64,000 nucleotides of DNA. Source: Methanosarcina barkeri str. Wiesmoor (GTDB taxonomy: Archaea; Halobacteriota; Methanosarcinia; Methanosarcinales; Methanosarcinaceae). Numbering within the stretch: position 1 is the stretch's first letter; each line of letters starts with the position of its first letter. Positions 43,795 to 53,064 of the stretch are shown here, in pieces. The position numbers and the translations under genes were made by a program. The stretch is from the NCBI RefSeq assembly GCF_000969985.1, contig NZ_CP009526.1, positions 2,790,001 to 2,854,000 on the forward strand, read 5' to 3'. The notes below the pieces were generated by a model. The model worked only from the letters and a program-made list of their open reading frames with translations. It searched no databases and was not told the origin of the DNA.

Positions 43795-44309
43795 TATCGT
43801 GTATTGGACTGCCAAATGGTTTTGAGTCTGCGAAATGATTTCAGGATACAACACTTAGACTTGTTAGTGAAAACCAAGCTGTAGCTCTGGAAATTCTGAA
43901 TGTTAAAGGTATGGCTAAGAATCACCATTTACCATAGGCTATAAGTGATTCTGCATGGAACAGTTTTGTAACAAAGTTAGAATATAAAGCTAAATGGCTC
44001 GGGAAAACTGTGTTAAGAATAGGGCAATTTGAGCCTTCTTCTAAGCTATGTAACGTATGTGGATACCACAAATAAAGAGCTTCAATTTAAAGAGCTTCAA
44101 TTAAAAGACAGAGAATGGACTTACCCCGATTGTAGAAAAAAGCATGATAGATACATAAATTCCACTATCAATATCAAGAAATTCGCTCTCATAGATCAAA
44201 ATCTAATTGGATTGTAACATCTACGGAACATGGAGAAGAGCTTGAGGACTTGTCCTCAATGGAGAGAGGAATGAACCAAGAAGCTACTCTGTCTTTAGCT
44301 GAGGGGTAG
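43795..44309 (+). pseudogene. IS200/IS605 tnpB relic (C-terminal half)
   Basis: The pieces ALEILNVKGMAKNHHLP, then AWNSFVTKLEYKAKWLGKTV and FEPSSKLCNVCGYHNKELQ belong to the RuvC/zinc-finger end of TnpB. The second CxxC reads YPDCRKKHDR with the first cysteine lost. KFALIDQNLIGL and the terminal MNQEATLSLAEG follow. It is broken by a stop near 43935, a small internal duplication (KELQFKELQ) and a frameshift after LIGL. The N-terminal half is missing. The relic's final stop abuts the end of the convergent membrane HTH gene. Confidence 0.85.
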
Positions 44310-44310
44310 T

Positions 44311-45267
44311 TCACCTGTAATTCTCATCTATTAAAATCACAATATTCTCACGCCCGTGCTTGAACTTCTTAATCAGTCCTCTCTTTTCCAGTTCTGAAAG
44401 CATGAGGCTGACTTTTACTTCGGAATACTCCAGCCTGCTGCGCAGATCCTTTTGCGTAATTCTACCCCTGTGGCCCCGAATCACATCCAGGATTTCTCGA
44501 AGATCCTTAGTAAGCGGAAGATCCTTCGTGAGAGGGAATTTACTTAAATCAGCAGGCTCAATCTTGGAATTATCTGGTACTTCTATCCCTTGTTCTCCAG
44601 GCTCTATTATCAACTCTTTTGCTGGAACTGCATCTCGGATGTTTTCAGACCCCTGCTTTACACCAGAACCAGGAATTTTAGCGAGGGTATTTGCCAGAAA
44701 CCCGGATGTATAGAACCTCCTTTCCTGATACCTGTTTATTTTCATCTTTTTCTGCTTTCTGGAAAGTTTATAACCTCCGCCGAGCAGAAAAAGAACCATG
44801 AGGGCTACCGGAAGGTAGCTTACAGTAAAAAAGCCAGTCCTGGTTTTTTCGGTGGGATCGACGTTATTGACATTACTTATTTCGTTTTCGGTTATTTCCT
44901 TTACGGGATTTTCGGAGACTGGATAAAGCAGGAGATCGAAGACATAGTTTCCTTCCTCTTCAATCTTCAAAGTTGTTTCTTTTGAATAGACAATAGTGCT
45001 GTTCCGGTAATACCTGGCTGTAATAAGGTAGTCTCCAGGTCCGAGTTCAAAAGAATAATTGCCATCTTTTGCCAGCACTGATTGAGGAGGATTGGAATTG
45101 ATACAAATCACTGTATCATTTAGGGGTTCAAGGGTATCCCATGCATATGTTGCCCCGTGGATTGTTGCAGTGATGTTGCTGTCTGCTAAGAAAGGTACCC
45201 CTGAAGTGGGAGTTACCACTAAAGCAAGTAAGGCAGTAGTGCACAGAATGTAAAACCTCAAGTTCAT
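44311..45267 (-). CDS. Membrane-anchored winged-helix regulator with extracellular domain
   Basis: This 318-residue protein begins with a signal peptide (about 1-24). An extracellular beta-domain resembling carboxypeptidase-regulatory-like folds follows (about 30-125: NGNYSFELGPGDYLITARYY-like). One membrane helix lies near 152-170 (SYLPVALMVLFLLGGGY), followed by a basic linker and a C-terminal winged helix (about 255-318: LREILDVIRGHRGRITQKDL, then SEVKVSLMLSELEKRGLIKK). Such one-component membrane-bound regulators are common in Methanosarcina and probably transmit an extracellular signal to DNA. The target is unknown. A TnpB relic abuts its 3' end. Confidence 0.83.
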   Translation of the reverse strand: MNLRFYILCTTALLALVVTPTSGVPFLADSNITATIHGATYAWDTLEPLNDTVICINSNPPQSVLAKDGNYSFELGPGDYLITARYYRNSTIVYSKETTLKIEEEGNYVFDLLLYPVSENPVKEITENEISNVNNVDPTEKTRTGFFTVSYLPVALMVLFLLGGGYKLSRKQKKMKINRYQERRFYTSGFLANTLAKIPGSGVKQGSENIRDAVPAKELIIEPGEQGIEVPDNSKIEPADLSKFPLTKDLPLTKDLREILDVIRGHRGRITQKDLRSRLEYSEVKVSLMLSELEKRGLIKKFKHGRENIVILIDENYR

Positions 45268-45882
45268 CTCTTCCAGTTATTTCTACCAGTTAATCCAGTA
45301 TTACCAGTTGATCCAGTATTGTAAGCCGAGGTTATAGGAATAAATTGCTAAAAAATTTGAATAAGATGCCTCTTCAAATTTTTCCGAATATAAAATATGT
45401 TATCCTTTTTTTCGGATGATTTCAATGACTCGCCCCCATGACCCAAACTGGATTTTGCTATAATGAGCACGTTTCAAAATTGATCCCAAGAAGTCAAATA
45501 TAGAATTTTAAAACCAGCTCACTGAACAGTTTCCCCATGTTTATAGACTAGTACGGCTATAAATTACAATTAAGTAAGTATAGATGATAAATAAATATAT
45601 CGTTTATTATTTATTTCAATTTAAATAAAACAAAAAAAACGTGACAGTGCTCTAATCCTTCTTTTTGAAACCTCACATTTTTATTAAAGCGGATAGATTA
45701 TAAAAAATTAGCAAACAAAATTACCAGAAAGATGGCAGACTGTATTATTCAACAGAAAGACTGACAGCGTTGCTAAACAGGATCATTAAAACAGGAGTTT
45801 TTATACAAAGTACTCTGCTCTGGTAATTTTGTATCATATCAGGAATTAACCTTTTTATTTTGGATTCAAAGGCTTTTATCCT

Positions 45883-46218
45883 TTATTTCAGGCATGTATA
45901 TCTATATCCATTATAACCGTCGAGGTATCCTTTTTTGTACCCGCTATTATAAGTGTCTTTGTAATTCTCAGTCCATCTGTTGTCATCGGGAGGAGAGGGG
46001 ATTTTCGAGAGGGTTTCTCTGCTGCCATATTTATTGCAATCTTTTTGTCCCTGTTTTCTGCCATCTCCGTAACCTTTTTTATAACCATCGTTATATCCGT
46101 CTTTATTCTTGCTATTACCAGCTGCGCTTGCTGCTGCAGCCGTCACTGACAGTACAAAGCAAAGTACCAGCAAAATGGCACAAGTCTTTTTTATTCTCTC
46201 AAACTTTGTATTTACCAT
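45883..46218 (-). CDS. Secreted Gly/Tyr/Lys-repeat protein
   Basis: This 111-residue exported protein has a signal peptide containing CFVLSVTAAAASAA, identical over 14 residues to that of the WDNDKRK protein at 42277-42690. The mature part is quite different: DGYNDGYKKGYGDGRKQG and YNSGYKKGYLDGYNGYR, repeats spaced about four residues as in amphipathic Gly-Tyr-rich proteins. Two cysteines are present. CAGGAGTT eight bases before the ATG is the ribosome binding site. The function is unknown. The spacer 45268-45882 beside it is AT-rich with no gene visible. Confidence 0.75.
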   Translation of the reverse strand: MVNTKFERIKKTCAILLVLCFVLSVTAAAASAAGNSKNKDGYNDGYKKGYGDGRKQGQKDCNKYGSRETLSKIPSPPDDNRWTENYKDTYNSGYKKGYLDGYNGYRYTCLK

Positions 46219-46261
46219 AAATTAACTCCTGACTTTTTTGATTGAAAAACAATTTATATAC

Positions 46262-46391
46262 GAGTTCATCCCAAAACTTGAAATTTGCTTTTTGGACCTT
46301 GTATTTTGAAGAATCAATAAAGCTCCTGATCATGGTAACAATTCTGAAAATTCCCAATGATCAAGAATAAAGTAGCTTTTGAGATAGGCTC
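46262..46391. mobile_element. 130-bp MITE, GAGCC..ATCCC family (subtype A)
   Basis: The ends are GAGTTCATCCCAAAAC and TTTTGAGATAGGCTC, flanked by TAC on both sides (46259-46261 and 46392-46394). It is close in sequence to 4441-4570. Confidence 0.85.
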
Positions 46392-46421
46392 TACGTGTGA
46401 AAAAGAATCCTTAAACTCACC

Positions 46422-46502
46422 AATCTGGACTCAATCCTGAAATTCACCAACCTGAACTCAATCCTGAAATTCACCAACCTGGACTCAATCCTTAAGCTAA
46501 CT
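46422..46502. repeat. 27-bp tandem repeat, 3 copies
   Basis: The unit AATCTGGACTCAATCCTGAA + ATTCACC repeats three times. The remaining part of 46219-46935 is AT-rich. Confidence 0.92.
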
Positions 46503-46935
46503 AACTTGAGATCTTCACTTGTATGCAATTTCGACTTGACCTTGCAGCTCTGGAAGAAATTGCCTAACTGTTTTACCGGCACCTATTAACTGACAATTCT
46601 AATATTAGCCGTATTAAATATAAATATACTTATAATAAACCCAGATTGAATACTGTTAAATTACCAAAATAATTATTTCTAAACCTTTAATTTAAAATTA
46701 AACCATATATAACCTCTTTAATCTATATTAAAATAATAAAAATCCTTTTTTATGATATCTAACTAAAATACCTGCTTTTCGCAGCTTGTACTGGTTAAAA
46801 ATAGCTTCAGTTAAAAAAATTATAATGAAATTAATATTCTCCTGAAAATTCGATATAAAAGGGCAAAAGAAAAACTAAAGAAAATGTGAAGGGAAAATCA
46901 GGCAAAAGCGCCTCTTAACTATTCGAATTTGAAAT

Positions 46936-47949
46936 TCAGATATCCGGCCTTTCCAGCTTTTCCAGTATATCCGCATATTCTTTGTGTTGCTTTTGAGCTT
47001 GCTCCTTAAGTTGCTTTTCGGATGATGGAAGCCTGAGAGCCTCAATATCCCAGTTTGCCTTCTTTGTTCCTGCTTGGTACACGCTCTCAAGAAAATCTAG
47101 AACCGCTTTTTCCGGTGAATCTGCTGCATTTCGGACATCTTCATACCTTAGAAGCGCAAGCCCGGCCTGATGGCTCCAGAAAGCTTCTTTTGGGCTTAGC
47201 GGCTCATTCATGAAGCCCGCTGGCTGCGGGTGCATATAAGCATAAAAAGCCGGTTCCCTTACCTGCTGGTCTCCAGCCCAGAACCCGAAGCTGATAATTT
47301 CATGTGAGGAAGCCTCAAGTTCTACAGAATTTGCTCCTTCCTTGACAGGCGCAGGCCTGCCTGAAAATAGAGTCAGGGCAAGGTCAGCGTGATGCCAGAA
47401 AAAGTGCACAGGCGAACTTTTTCCTATAAACCAGCCCCTGAAAACCTGAAAGATAGACCAGACCTGCACAAGGATTCTCCAGAAACGGTTCACGTATTCT
47501 TCGTCATAGGCAGTATGCTGGTAATCGGATGGAAAAGGTTCGGTACTTACCTCAGGGATATCATACGGCACAGGCCTGATGCCCACCATAATCCCAAGCT
47601 CGCCCAAACTTGAAAACACTCTGTCATAAAAAACGGCAACCGAAAGCCTTTTTAAAGGCACGGTTTTCAAGTCCCCTTCACTGGTCTCAATCCTTAAAAC
47701 ATGCTCCTTGTCCCGAAAATTAAATTCCATCTCAAAAGTCATGTCCTCATAAGGAATAGGTCCGGTAGTGAGTCCACGCACTGAAACATAAAACGGCACA
47801 TGCCACCAGTGGTTCATTTTCGGAAACAACGCAAGCCTGACCTTCCCAACAATTTGCAGGAACAGATGCAGCGTATTCTTCGTACCTTCCCATTCTTCAA
47901 GCGGCAAAGGCGGGAATTGAATATCCCGCGTAAAGCTAGTGTTTACCAT
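46936..47949 (-). CDS. DUF5996 family protein
   Basis: The protein is 337 residues. Conserved-looking segments are FPPLPLEEWEGTKNTLHLFL, QIVGKVRLALFPKMNHWWHV, VRGLTTGPIPYEDMTFEMEF and the end region SSHEIISFGFWAGDQQVREP followed by AFYAYMHPQP, all features of DUF5996 (unknown function; soluble). Several histidine/tryptophan pairs (NHWWH, FFWHHAD) and Cys-free composition suggest an enzyme or ligand-binding fold, but no reaction is known. GAGGGG lies seven bases before the ATG. Confidence 0.85.
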   Translation of the reverse strand: MVNTSFTRDIQFPPLPLEEWEGTKNTLHLFLQIVGKVRLALFPKMNHWWHVPFYVSVRGLTTGPIPYEDMTFEMEFNFRDKEHVLRIETSEGDLKTVPLKRLSVAVFYDRVFSSLGELGIMVGIRPVPYDIPEVSTEPFPSDYQHTAYDEEYVNRFWRILVQVWSIFQVFRGWFIGKSSPVHFFWHHADLALTLFSGRPAPVKEGANSVELEASSHEIISFGFWAGDQQVREPAFYAYMHPQPAGFMNEPLSPKEAFWSHQAGLALLRYEDVRNAADSPEKAVLDFLESVYQAGTKKANWDIEALRLPSSEKQLKEQAQKQHKEYADILEKLERPDI

Positions 47950-48189
47950 AAGTACCCCTCTGGAAAATTCCTGGATTACTACATCAATGACTGTGTCAAT
48001 AACATATCAATGATTCTATATTTTGGCGACGATTCTATCAAATTTATAAAACCATGATTATGAGTTGTAGATTCCGTTAATTTATAAGTTTAAAACCTTT
48101 CCTGCCCGAGTAAAAAAAATAAAATATCGACTCTGGAGCTCTGGATAAGGATTTTTGAATTAATAGCTTATGTTTTATTTATCAGGCAG

Positions 48190-48440
48190 GATTTGAATGT
48201 TCAACGTATTCTATTACCAAGTCGTCGGGATGCTTCACTGTCATGTTCCTACCGGTTGGGACCTTATCCGGGCCCTGTAGAATTTCTCACCTTTTTCTTC
48301 CAGATAAGCCTTAAATTCGCCAAGAGAATCAACAAGAAAGGTAACATGCGTACTTTTGAAGGAGTTTAGGGCTTCATCAGGTCGACCAGACTATTGGCAA
48401 ATATTTTCAATCTGAGCCAGTTCTAGGCCGATTTTTTGTT
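48190..48440 (-). pseudogene. Truncated VOC (glyoxalase-fold) gene relic
   Basis: This DNA aligns to the intact VOC gene at 52565-52927 through its C-terminal two thirds. The relic shows frameshifts (for example in GAATTTCTCACC), an altered end, and a deletion of about 130 bases covering the start region. Downstream sequence ATACTTCTATAAATCGTCAT is also shared, so the duplicated unit extends beyond the gene. Confidence 0.8.
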
Positions 48441-48569
48441 ATACTTCTATAAATCGTCATCTGCCCACAATATGAAAAATTATAGGACTTACGCACTTGA
48501 AGTTCCAAAAACTTCATTTCATAAGAAATATAATTATCTATAAGTAATCCACAAAAAACGTACGGAGTT

Positions 48570-49710
48570 ATGGACATAAACCCACCCAAGTGTAATGACA
48601 TCGACTACATTAATTTCTTCATCGCTGCTTCTAACGTTTTTAGTTGTACTGAAGCTGCTAGATGTTATCCAAACGTAGCTAATGCTCCTTCTCATGACGC
48701 TTTTACTCATTGCCTTCAAAGGCAGCCTCAAGACACGGAAGCACTATGGGAGGAAGTAAAAAGTCATGTCAAGCTTGAAGAAGGATTTCTAATTGTTGAC
48801 GATTCAACATTAGATAAACCATACGCAGAAGAAATTGCTTTTGTTCGTCGTATGTGGAGTGGGAAACATCATCGTACTGTAAAGAGGATATGTCTTGTTT
48901 CCTTAGTTTGGACTGACGGTAAAACCGTTATACCTATCGATTTTCGAATTTATAACATCGATGAAGACGACAAAACGAAGAATGACCATTTCCGCGATAT
49001 GCTTGATAAAGCCGAAAAACATGGTTTTAAGCCAGAATTTATTTTATTTGATACATGGTATGCAAGTGTGAAAAACCTTAAAGCCATTAGGAAGAAAGAA
49101 TGGCATTTCCTTACAAGGTTAAAAAGTAATCATTTGGCAAACAAAGTTAAAAAGTAATCGTTTGGCAAACAAAGTTAAAAAGTAATCATTTGGCAAACAA
49201 AGTTAAAAAGTAATCGTTTGGCAAACAAAGTTAAAAAGTAATCGTTTGGCAAACAAAGTTAAAAAGTAATCGTTTGGTAAACAAAGTTAAAAAATAATCA
49301 GTTGGTAAATCCTGACAACAAAAGGAAATGTGCCACTTGAAACAGTAGATATTTCTCCAAAAGAACGTGCTGTTCACCTCAAAGCATATGGATTTGTAAA
49401 AGTGTTTTGAATAGTTTCAAAAGATGGAGACATGCAACACTGGGTTACAGATGTGCAGGAGATGGATGAAGCAAAACGTGAGAAGTTGGCAAAGAAGTCG
49501 TGGAAAATTGAGGAATATCATAGAGGAATAAAGTAATTCTGTGGTGTCGAAAAATGCCAGGCAAGAAAGGAAGAGTCACAAAGAGCACATATAAAGTTCT
49601 CACTAAGAGCTTTTCTTAGACTGGAATTACAAAGAATCAAAAATGGAATATCCTGGTTTGAAAGTACTATGAAAATTAGAAGAGTGGTGGTGACGGAATA
49701 TTTAAATAAC
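48570..49710 (+). pseudogene. IS701-like DDE transposase, disrupted
   Basis: The intact part reads from MDINPPKCNDIDYINFFIAA, includes LIVDDSTLDKPYAEEI with the catalytic first Asp, FILFDTWYASVKNLKAI with the second, and ends LKSNHLANKVKK. There a 28-bp tandem array at 49118-49309 destroys the frame. Protein-like sequence resumes (TKGNVPLETVDISPKERAVH) but carries in-frame stops (FVKVF-stop, RGIK-stop). The final third contains KKSWKIEEYHRGIK with the catalytic Glu region. Confidence 0.85.
49118..49309. repeat. 28-bp tandem repeat, 7 copies, inside the transposase
   Basis: The unit GTTAAAAAGTAATCGTTTGG + CAAACAAA repeats at 49118, 49146, 49174, 49202, 49230, 49258 and 49286. The unit is made from transposase coding sequence (LKSNHLANK), so the array arose in place. 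Confidence 0.95.
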
Positions 49711-49866
49711 CCCCTGTACACAGTAAATTACTTTTCAGACAGGGAAAGTTGTTTAAAATGATATGTTAAGAGCCAACTGCGTAACTCCTATAATTATTTA
49801 TATGTTTTAAAACAATGGATTAAAAATTATTTTTCGAGTTGAAGTTCCATTGAGGTAGGCCAGTAA

Positions 49867-52065
49867 ATGGATAATGATGTGATAGAAGAACTGCGGGAAA
49901 TTGTACTTGAATCTCTGCAATCTGAAGAAGGAAATTTAAACAAAGCAGTTGACCTTGCAATAAACTTCTCAAGAGAAAATTCGATTTCTTTCGATCAGCT
50001 ATTAGATCTGAGCACTCTTTGTGAGTCGGAAGGATCCTATGAATTGGTATATATATTTGCAAAGACCGCTGCAAGCTTATCAACGGGACCTGAAAAAGCA
50101 GTTGCTCATTATAATGCGGGAACTGCTTCTTACTTTTTGAACCTACCTATGGAAGCAGAAGAACAGTATAAGCTTGCTCTGGAAGCAGACCCCAATGATG
50201 CAAGTACACACTCAAATTATGGAATTCTCCTGAAACAAATGGGGAGCTTTGGGGATGCAGAGAAACAATATAAACTTGCTCTGGAAGCAGACCCCAGCCA
50301 TGTCAGCACACATTCTAATTACGGAAATCTACTTTCAGATATGGGATGCCATGAGGAAGCAGAAGAACAGTATAAACTTGCTCTTGAAGCAGATTCAAAA
50401 CATGTAAACACACACTCAAATTACGGAAATCTCCTCCAAAAAATGGGGCGACGCGATGAAGCAGAAGAACAGTATAAGCTTGCTCTTAAAGCAGATCCCA
50501 ATCATCTCAACACGCATTCTAATTACGGAAATCTTCTTATGGATATGGGAAGCCTTGAGGAGGCAGAAGAACAGTATAAACTTGTTCTAAAAGCAGACCC
50601 CAAAAATGTAAACACACGTTCAAATTACGGAAATCTACTTTCAGATATGGGAAGCCTTGAGGAAGCAGAAGTACAGTATAAACTTGTTCTGGAAGCAGAC
50701 CCCAAAAATGTAAACACACGCTCAAATTACGGAAATCTACTTTTAGATATGGAACGCCTTGAGGAAGCAGAAGAACAGTATAAACTTGCTCTCGAAGCAG
50801 ACCCCAAAAATGTCAACACACACTCAAATTACGGGAATCTACTTTCAGATGTGGGACGCCTTGAGGAAGCAGAAGAACAGTATAAACTTGCTCTTGAAGC
50901 AGATCCAAAACATGTAAACACACACTCAAATTATGGAATTCTTCTCCAAAAAATGGGGCGCATTGAAGAGTCGAAACAAAGATACGAAAAAGCACTCGAA
51001 ATGAGGCAAAAACTCTTCAATAAAGACCCCGAAAATGTAGCCTATCAGTCAGATGTAGCAATGACACTGAACAATTTAGGTGCCTTGCTTTCTGATATGG
51101 GGCACATTGAAGAGGCAAAACAAAAGTACGAAAAAGCACTCGAAATGAGGCAAAAACTCCTCCAAAAAGACCCCGAAAACGTAGCTTATCAATCTTACAT
51201 AGGAACGACGCTCAACAATTTAGGTACCTTACTTTCCGAGATGGGGCACGTTGAAGAGGCGAAACAAAGGTACGAAAAAGCACTCGAAATGAGGCAAGAA
51301 CTTCTCCAAAAAGACCCCAAAAACGTAGCCTATCAGTCAGATGTAGCAATGACGATCAACAATTTAGGTGCCTTGCTTTCTGATATGGGGCGCATTGAAG
51401 AGGCAAAACAAAAGTACGAAAAAGCACTCGAAATGAGGCAAAAACTTCTCCAAAAAGACCCCGAAAACGTAGCTTATCAATCATACGTAGGGACTGCGTT
51501 CAACAACCTGGCAGGAATCTACAAAGATATGGGAAAATATGAAGAGGCAATGAACCTGTATCATAAATCTCTTAATATCCGTGAAAAATTGCTGGGGCCA
51601 GGACATTCTGATGTTGCAAATACTCTAAACAATATAGCTGTTCTCTACAGAGAAACTGGAAGATATGAACAGGCCCTTGAAACGTTTAATCGTGCACTAG
51701 AAATCCTGAAGAATATTTATGGATCAGAGAATACTGATTACGGATCAGAGCATCCTGATGTTGCAAATACTCTAAACAATATAGCTGTTCTCTACGGAGA
51801 AACTGGAAGATATGAACAGGCTCTTGAAACGTTTAATCAGGCACTAGAAATCCTGGAGAATATTTACGGAACAGAGCATCCTGATGTTGCAATTACTCTA
51901 AACAACATGGCTATTCTCAATAGGGAAATGAGAAGATATAAAGAAGCTCTCAAAATGTTTAATCGTGCACTCAAAATCCTGGAGAGTGTTTATGGATCAG
52001 GCCACCCTTATATTCAAAAAATTCAAAGAAATATAATTAGCATTAACAAAAATACTGGTAGATAA
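49867..52065 (+). CDS. Large TPR protein (copy 1)
   Basis: The 732-residue cytoplasmic protein is built almost wholly of tetratricopeptide repeats. A divergent N-terminal 75 residues come first. About nine 34-residue TPRs follow (AEEQYKLALEADPKNVNTHS, NYGNLLSDMG), nearly identical at DNA level, then about four 48-residue units (KYEKALEMRQKLLQKDPENV). Last come kinesin-light-chain-like TPRs (NTLNNIAVLYRETGRYEQAL). TPRs scaffold protein complexes, and no partner or catalytic domain is seen. GAGGT precedes ATG 49867. The upstream 60 bases are shared with the TPR gene at 53065. Confidence 0.92.
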   Translation: MDNDVIEELREIVLESLQSEEGNLNKAVDLAINFSRENSISFDQLLDLSTLCESEGSYELVYIFAKTAASLSTGPEKAVAHYNAGTASYFLNLPMEAEEQYKLALEADPNDASTHSNYGILLKQMGSFGDAEKQYKLALEADPSHVSTHSNYGNLLSDMGCHEEAEEQYKLALEADSKHVNTHSNYGNLLQKMGRRDEAEEQYKLALKADPNHLNTHSNYGNLLMDMGSLEEAEEQYKLVLKADPKNVNTRSNYGNLLSDMGSLEEAEVQYKLVLEADPKNVNTRSNYGNLLLDMERLEEAEEQYKLALEADPKNVNTHSNYGNLLSDVGRLEEAEEQYKLALEADPKHVNTHSNYGILLQKMGRIEESKQRYEKALEMRQKLFNKDPENVAYQSDVAMTLNNLGALLSDMGHIEEAKQKYEKALEMRQKLLQKDPENVAYQSYIGTTLNNLGTLLSEMGHVEEAKQRYEKALEMRQELLQKDPKNVAYQSDVAMTINNLGALLSDMGRIEEAKQKYEKALEMRQKLLQKDPENVAYQSYVGTAFNNLAGIYKDMGKYEEAMNLYHKSLNIREKLLGPGHSDVANTLNNIAVLYRETGRYEQALETFNRALEILKNIYGSENTDYGSEHPDVANTLNNIAVLYGETGRYEQALETFNQALEILENIYGTEHPDVAITLNNMAILNREMRRYKEALKMFNRALKILESVYGSGHPYIQKIQRNIISINKNTGR

Positions 52066-52213
52066 AAAGGTTCTTCTTCAAGCTAAATGGGAATATTAAA
52101 ATATTTGCGTAAAAATAAAAAATTCTGATTTATAGAAAAAGGGAGAGTCGAGAGTTCTGAATCACATTCCTGAATATAAAAAAAGTCAGAAAGACAAATT
52201 AGATGATGTTTCT

Positions 52214-52546
52214 GTGGATTACAGTGCCAGAGAAACGATCTTTGTACCAGGTGTTTACATACGTATAAATGAAGATACTTTAAGGATTTGTTTAAGTAAT
52301 CACCTGAAACAATTAGAGAAGAAGAGTCGCTGGACTACTCCTTATGCTATATTTGTCACTATTGTAATAACAGTTATCACTTCTGATTTTCATAATTTTA
52401 TCGTAAGTGGTGATACATGGCAAAAAATATTTTATATTGCTGGTATAATTTCAGCTTTTTGGTTTATTTACTCAGTTTTGAATGCACGAAAATCAGAAAC
52501 TGTAGATGATGTAATTAACAATTTAATTGAAAAAGCTCAAAAATAA
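52214..52546 (+). CDS. Small two-helix membrane protein
   Basis: From GTG 52214 it gives 110 residues with two hydrophobic helices (YAIFVTIVITVITSDFHNFI-like near 43-60 and IFYIAGIISAFWFIYSVL near 72-90). Charged N- and C-terminal parts flank them. The same frame is open back to 52136 (reading VLNHIPEYKKSQKDKLDDVS) without a standard start codon, so the start is uncertain, and a non-standard or lost start is possible. It follows the TPR gene by 148 bases. I do not recognise the family. Confidence 0.5.
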   Translation: MDYSARETIFVPGVYIRINEDTLRICLSNHLKQLEKKSRWTTPYAIFVTIVITVITSDFHNFIVSGDTWQKIFYIAGIISAFWFIYSVLNARKSETVDDVINNLIEKAQK

Positions 52547-52564
52547 CATTTAAATTATTTATTT

Positions 52565-52927
52565 TCAGTTATTTTTTGAGTGTTCCACGTATTCTATTAC
52601 CGAGCCGTCGGGATTTTTTACTGTCATGTTCCTGCCGGTTGGGACCTTATTTGGGCCCCGGAGAATTTCTGCACCTTTTTCTTCCAGATGAGCCTTGAAT
52701 TCATCAAGAGAATCGATAAGAAAAGTAGCCTGCGTGCTTCTGAAAGGTTTTAGGGCTTCATCCGAGCCGGCTATTAGTAAAATATTATCTATTTGAGCCA
52801 GTTCCAGGCCGATTTGTGGTATTTCAAAGCGCATGGCTGCGGGGGAGCCGAGGAGTTCTTCATAGAATTCGAGGGCTGAGTTGAGGTCGTTTATGTAGAG
52901 GCGGGAGAGGGTTTGAAGGATTTTCAT
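52565..52927 (-). CDS. VOC-superfamily (glyoxalase/bleomycin-resistance fold) protein
   Basis: This 120-residue single-domain VOC protein begins MKILQTLSRLYINDLNSALE, followed by FYEELLGSPAAMRFEIPQIG, and ends VPTGRNMTVKNPDGSVIEYV. These are the paired beta-alpha-beta-beta-beta halves. Family members are metal-dependent lyases, dioxygenases or drug-binding proteins; the substrate here is unknown. Only the Glu near the end of the second half (VIEYVEH) is an obvious metal ligand candidate. I start at ATG 52927 rather than 52981, where a conserved non-coding block begins. A truncated copy is at 48190-48440. Confidence 0.83.
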   Translation of the reverse strand: MKILQTLSRLYINDLNSALEFYEELLGSPAAMRFEIPQIGLELAQIDNILLIAGSDEALKPFRSTQATFLIDSLDEFKAHLEEKGAEILRGPNKVPTGRNMTVKNPDGSVIEYVEHSKNN

Positions 52928-53064
52928 TGTATCACAGAAACCTATTTTTGCTATACTTCTATAAATCGTCATCTTTCCCACAATATAAAAAATTATTTAT
53001 ATGTTTCAAAACAATGAATTAAAAATTATTTTTCGGGTTGAAGTTCCATTGAGGTAGCCAATAA

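Larger units (their letters stand above)
48482..49791 (+). mobile_element. IS701-like insertion sequence, decayed
   Basis: The inverted ends are ATAGGACTTACGCA (48482-48495) and TGCGTAACTCCTAT (49778-49791), with one mismatch. Comparison with the paralogous uninterrupted junction near 52980-53000 shows a likely 4-bp target duplication AATT. A small element with similar ends lies at 59165-59340. Confidence 0.75.

Noticed and set aside
48570-49157. Intact 195-residue transposase
   Set aside because: The frame is only the first half of a longer transposase, cut by the 28-bp array and followed by further in-frame stops. It is listed as a pseudogene.
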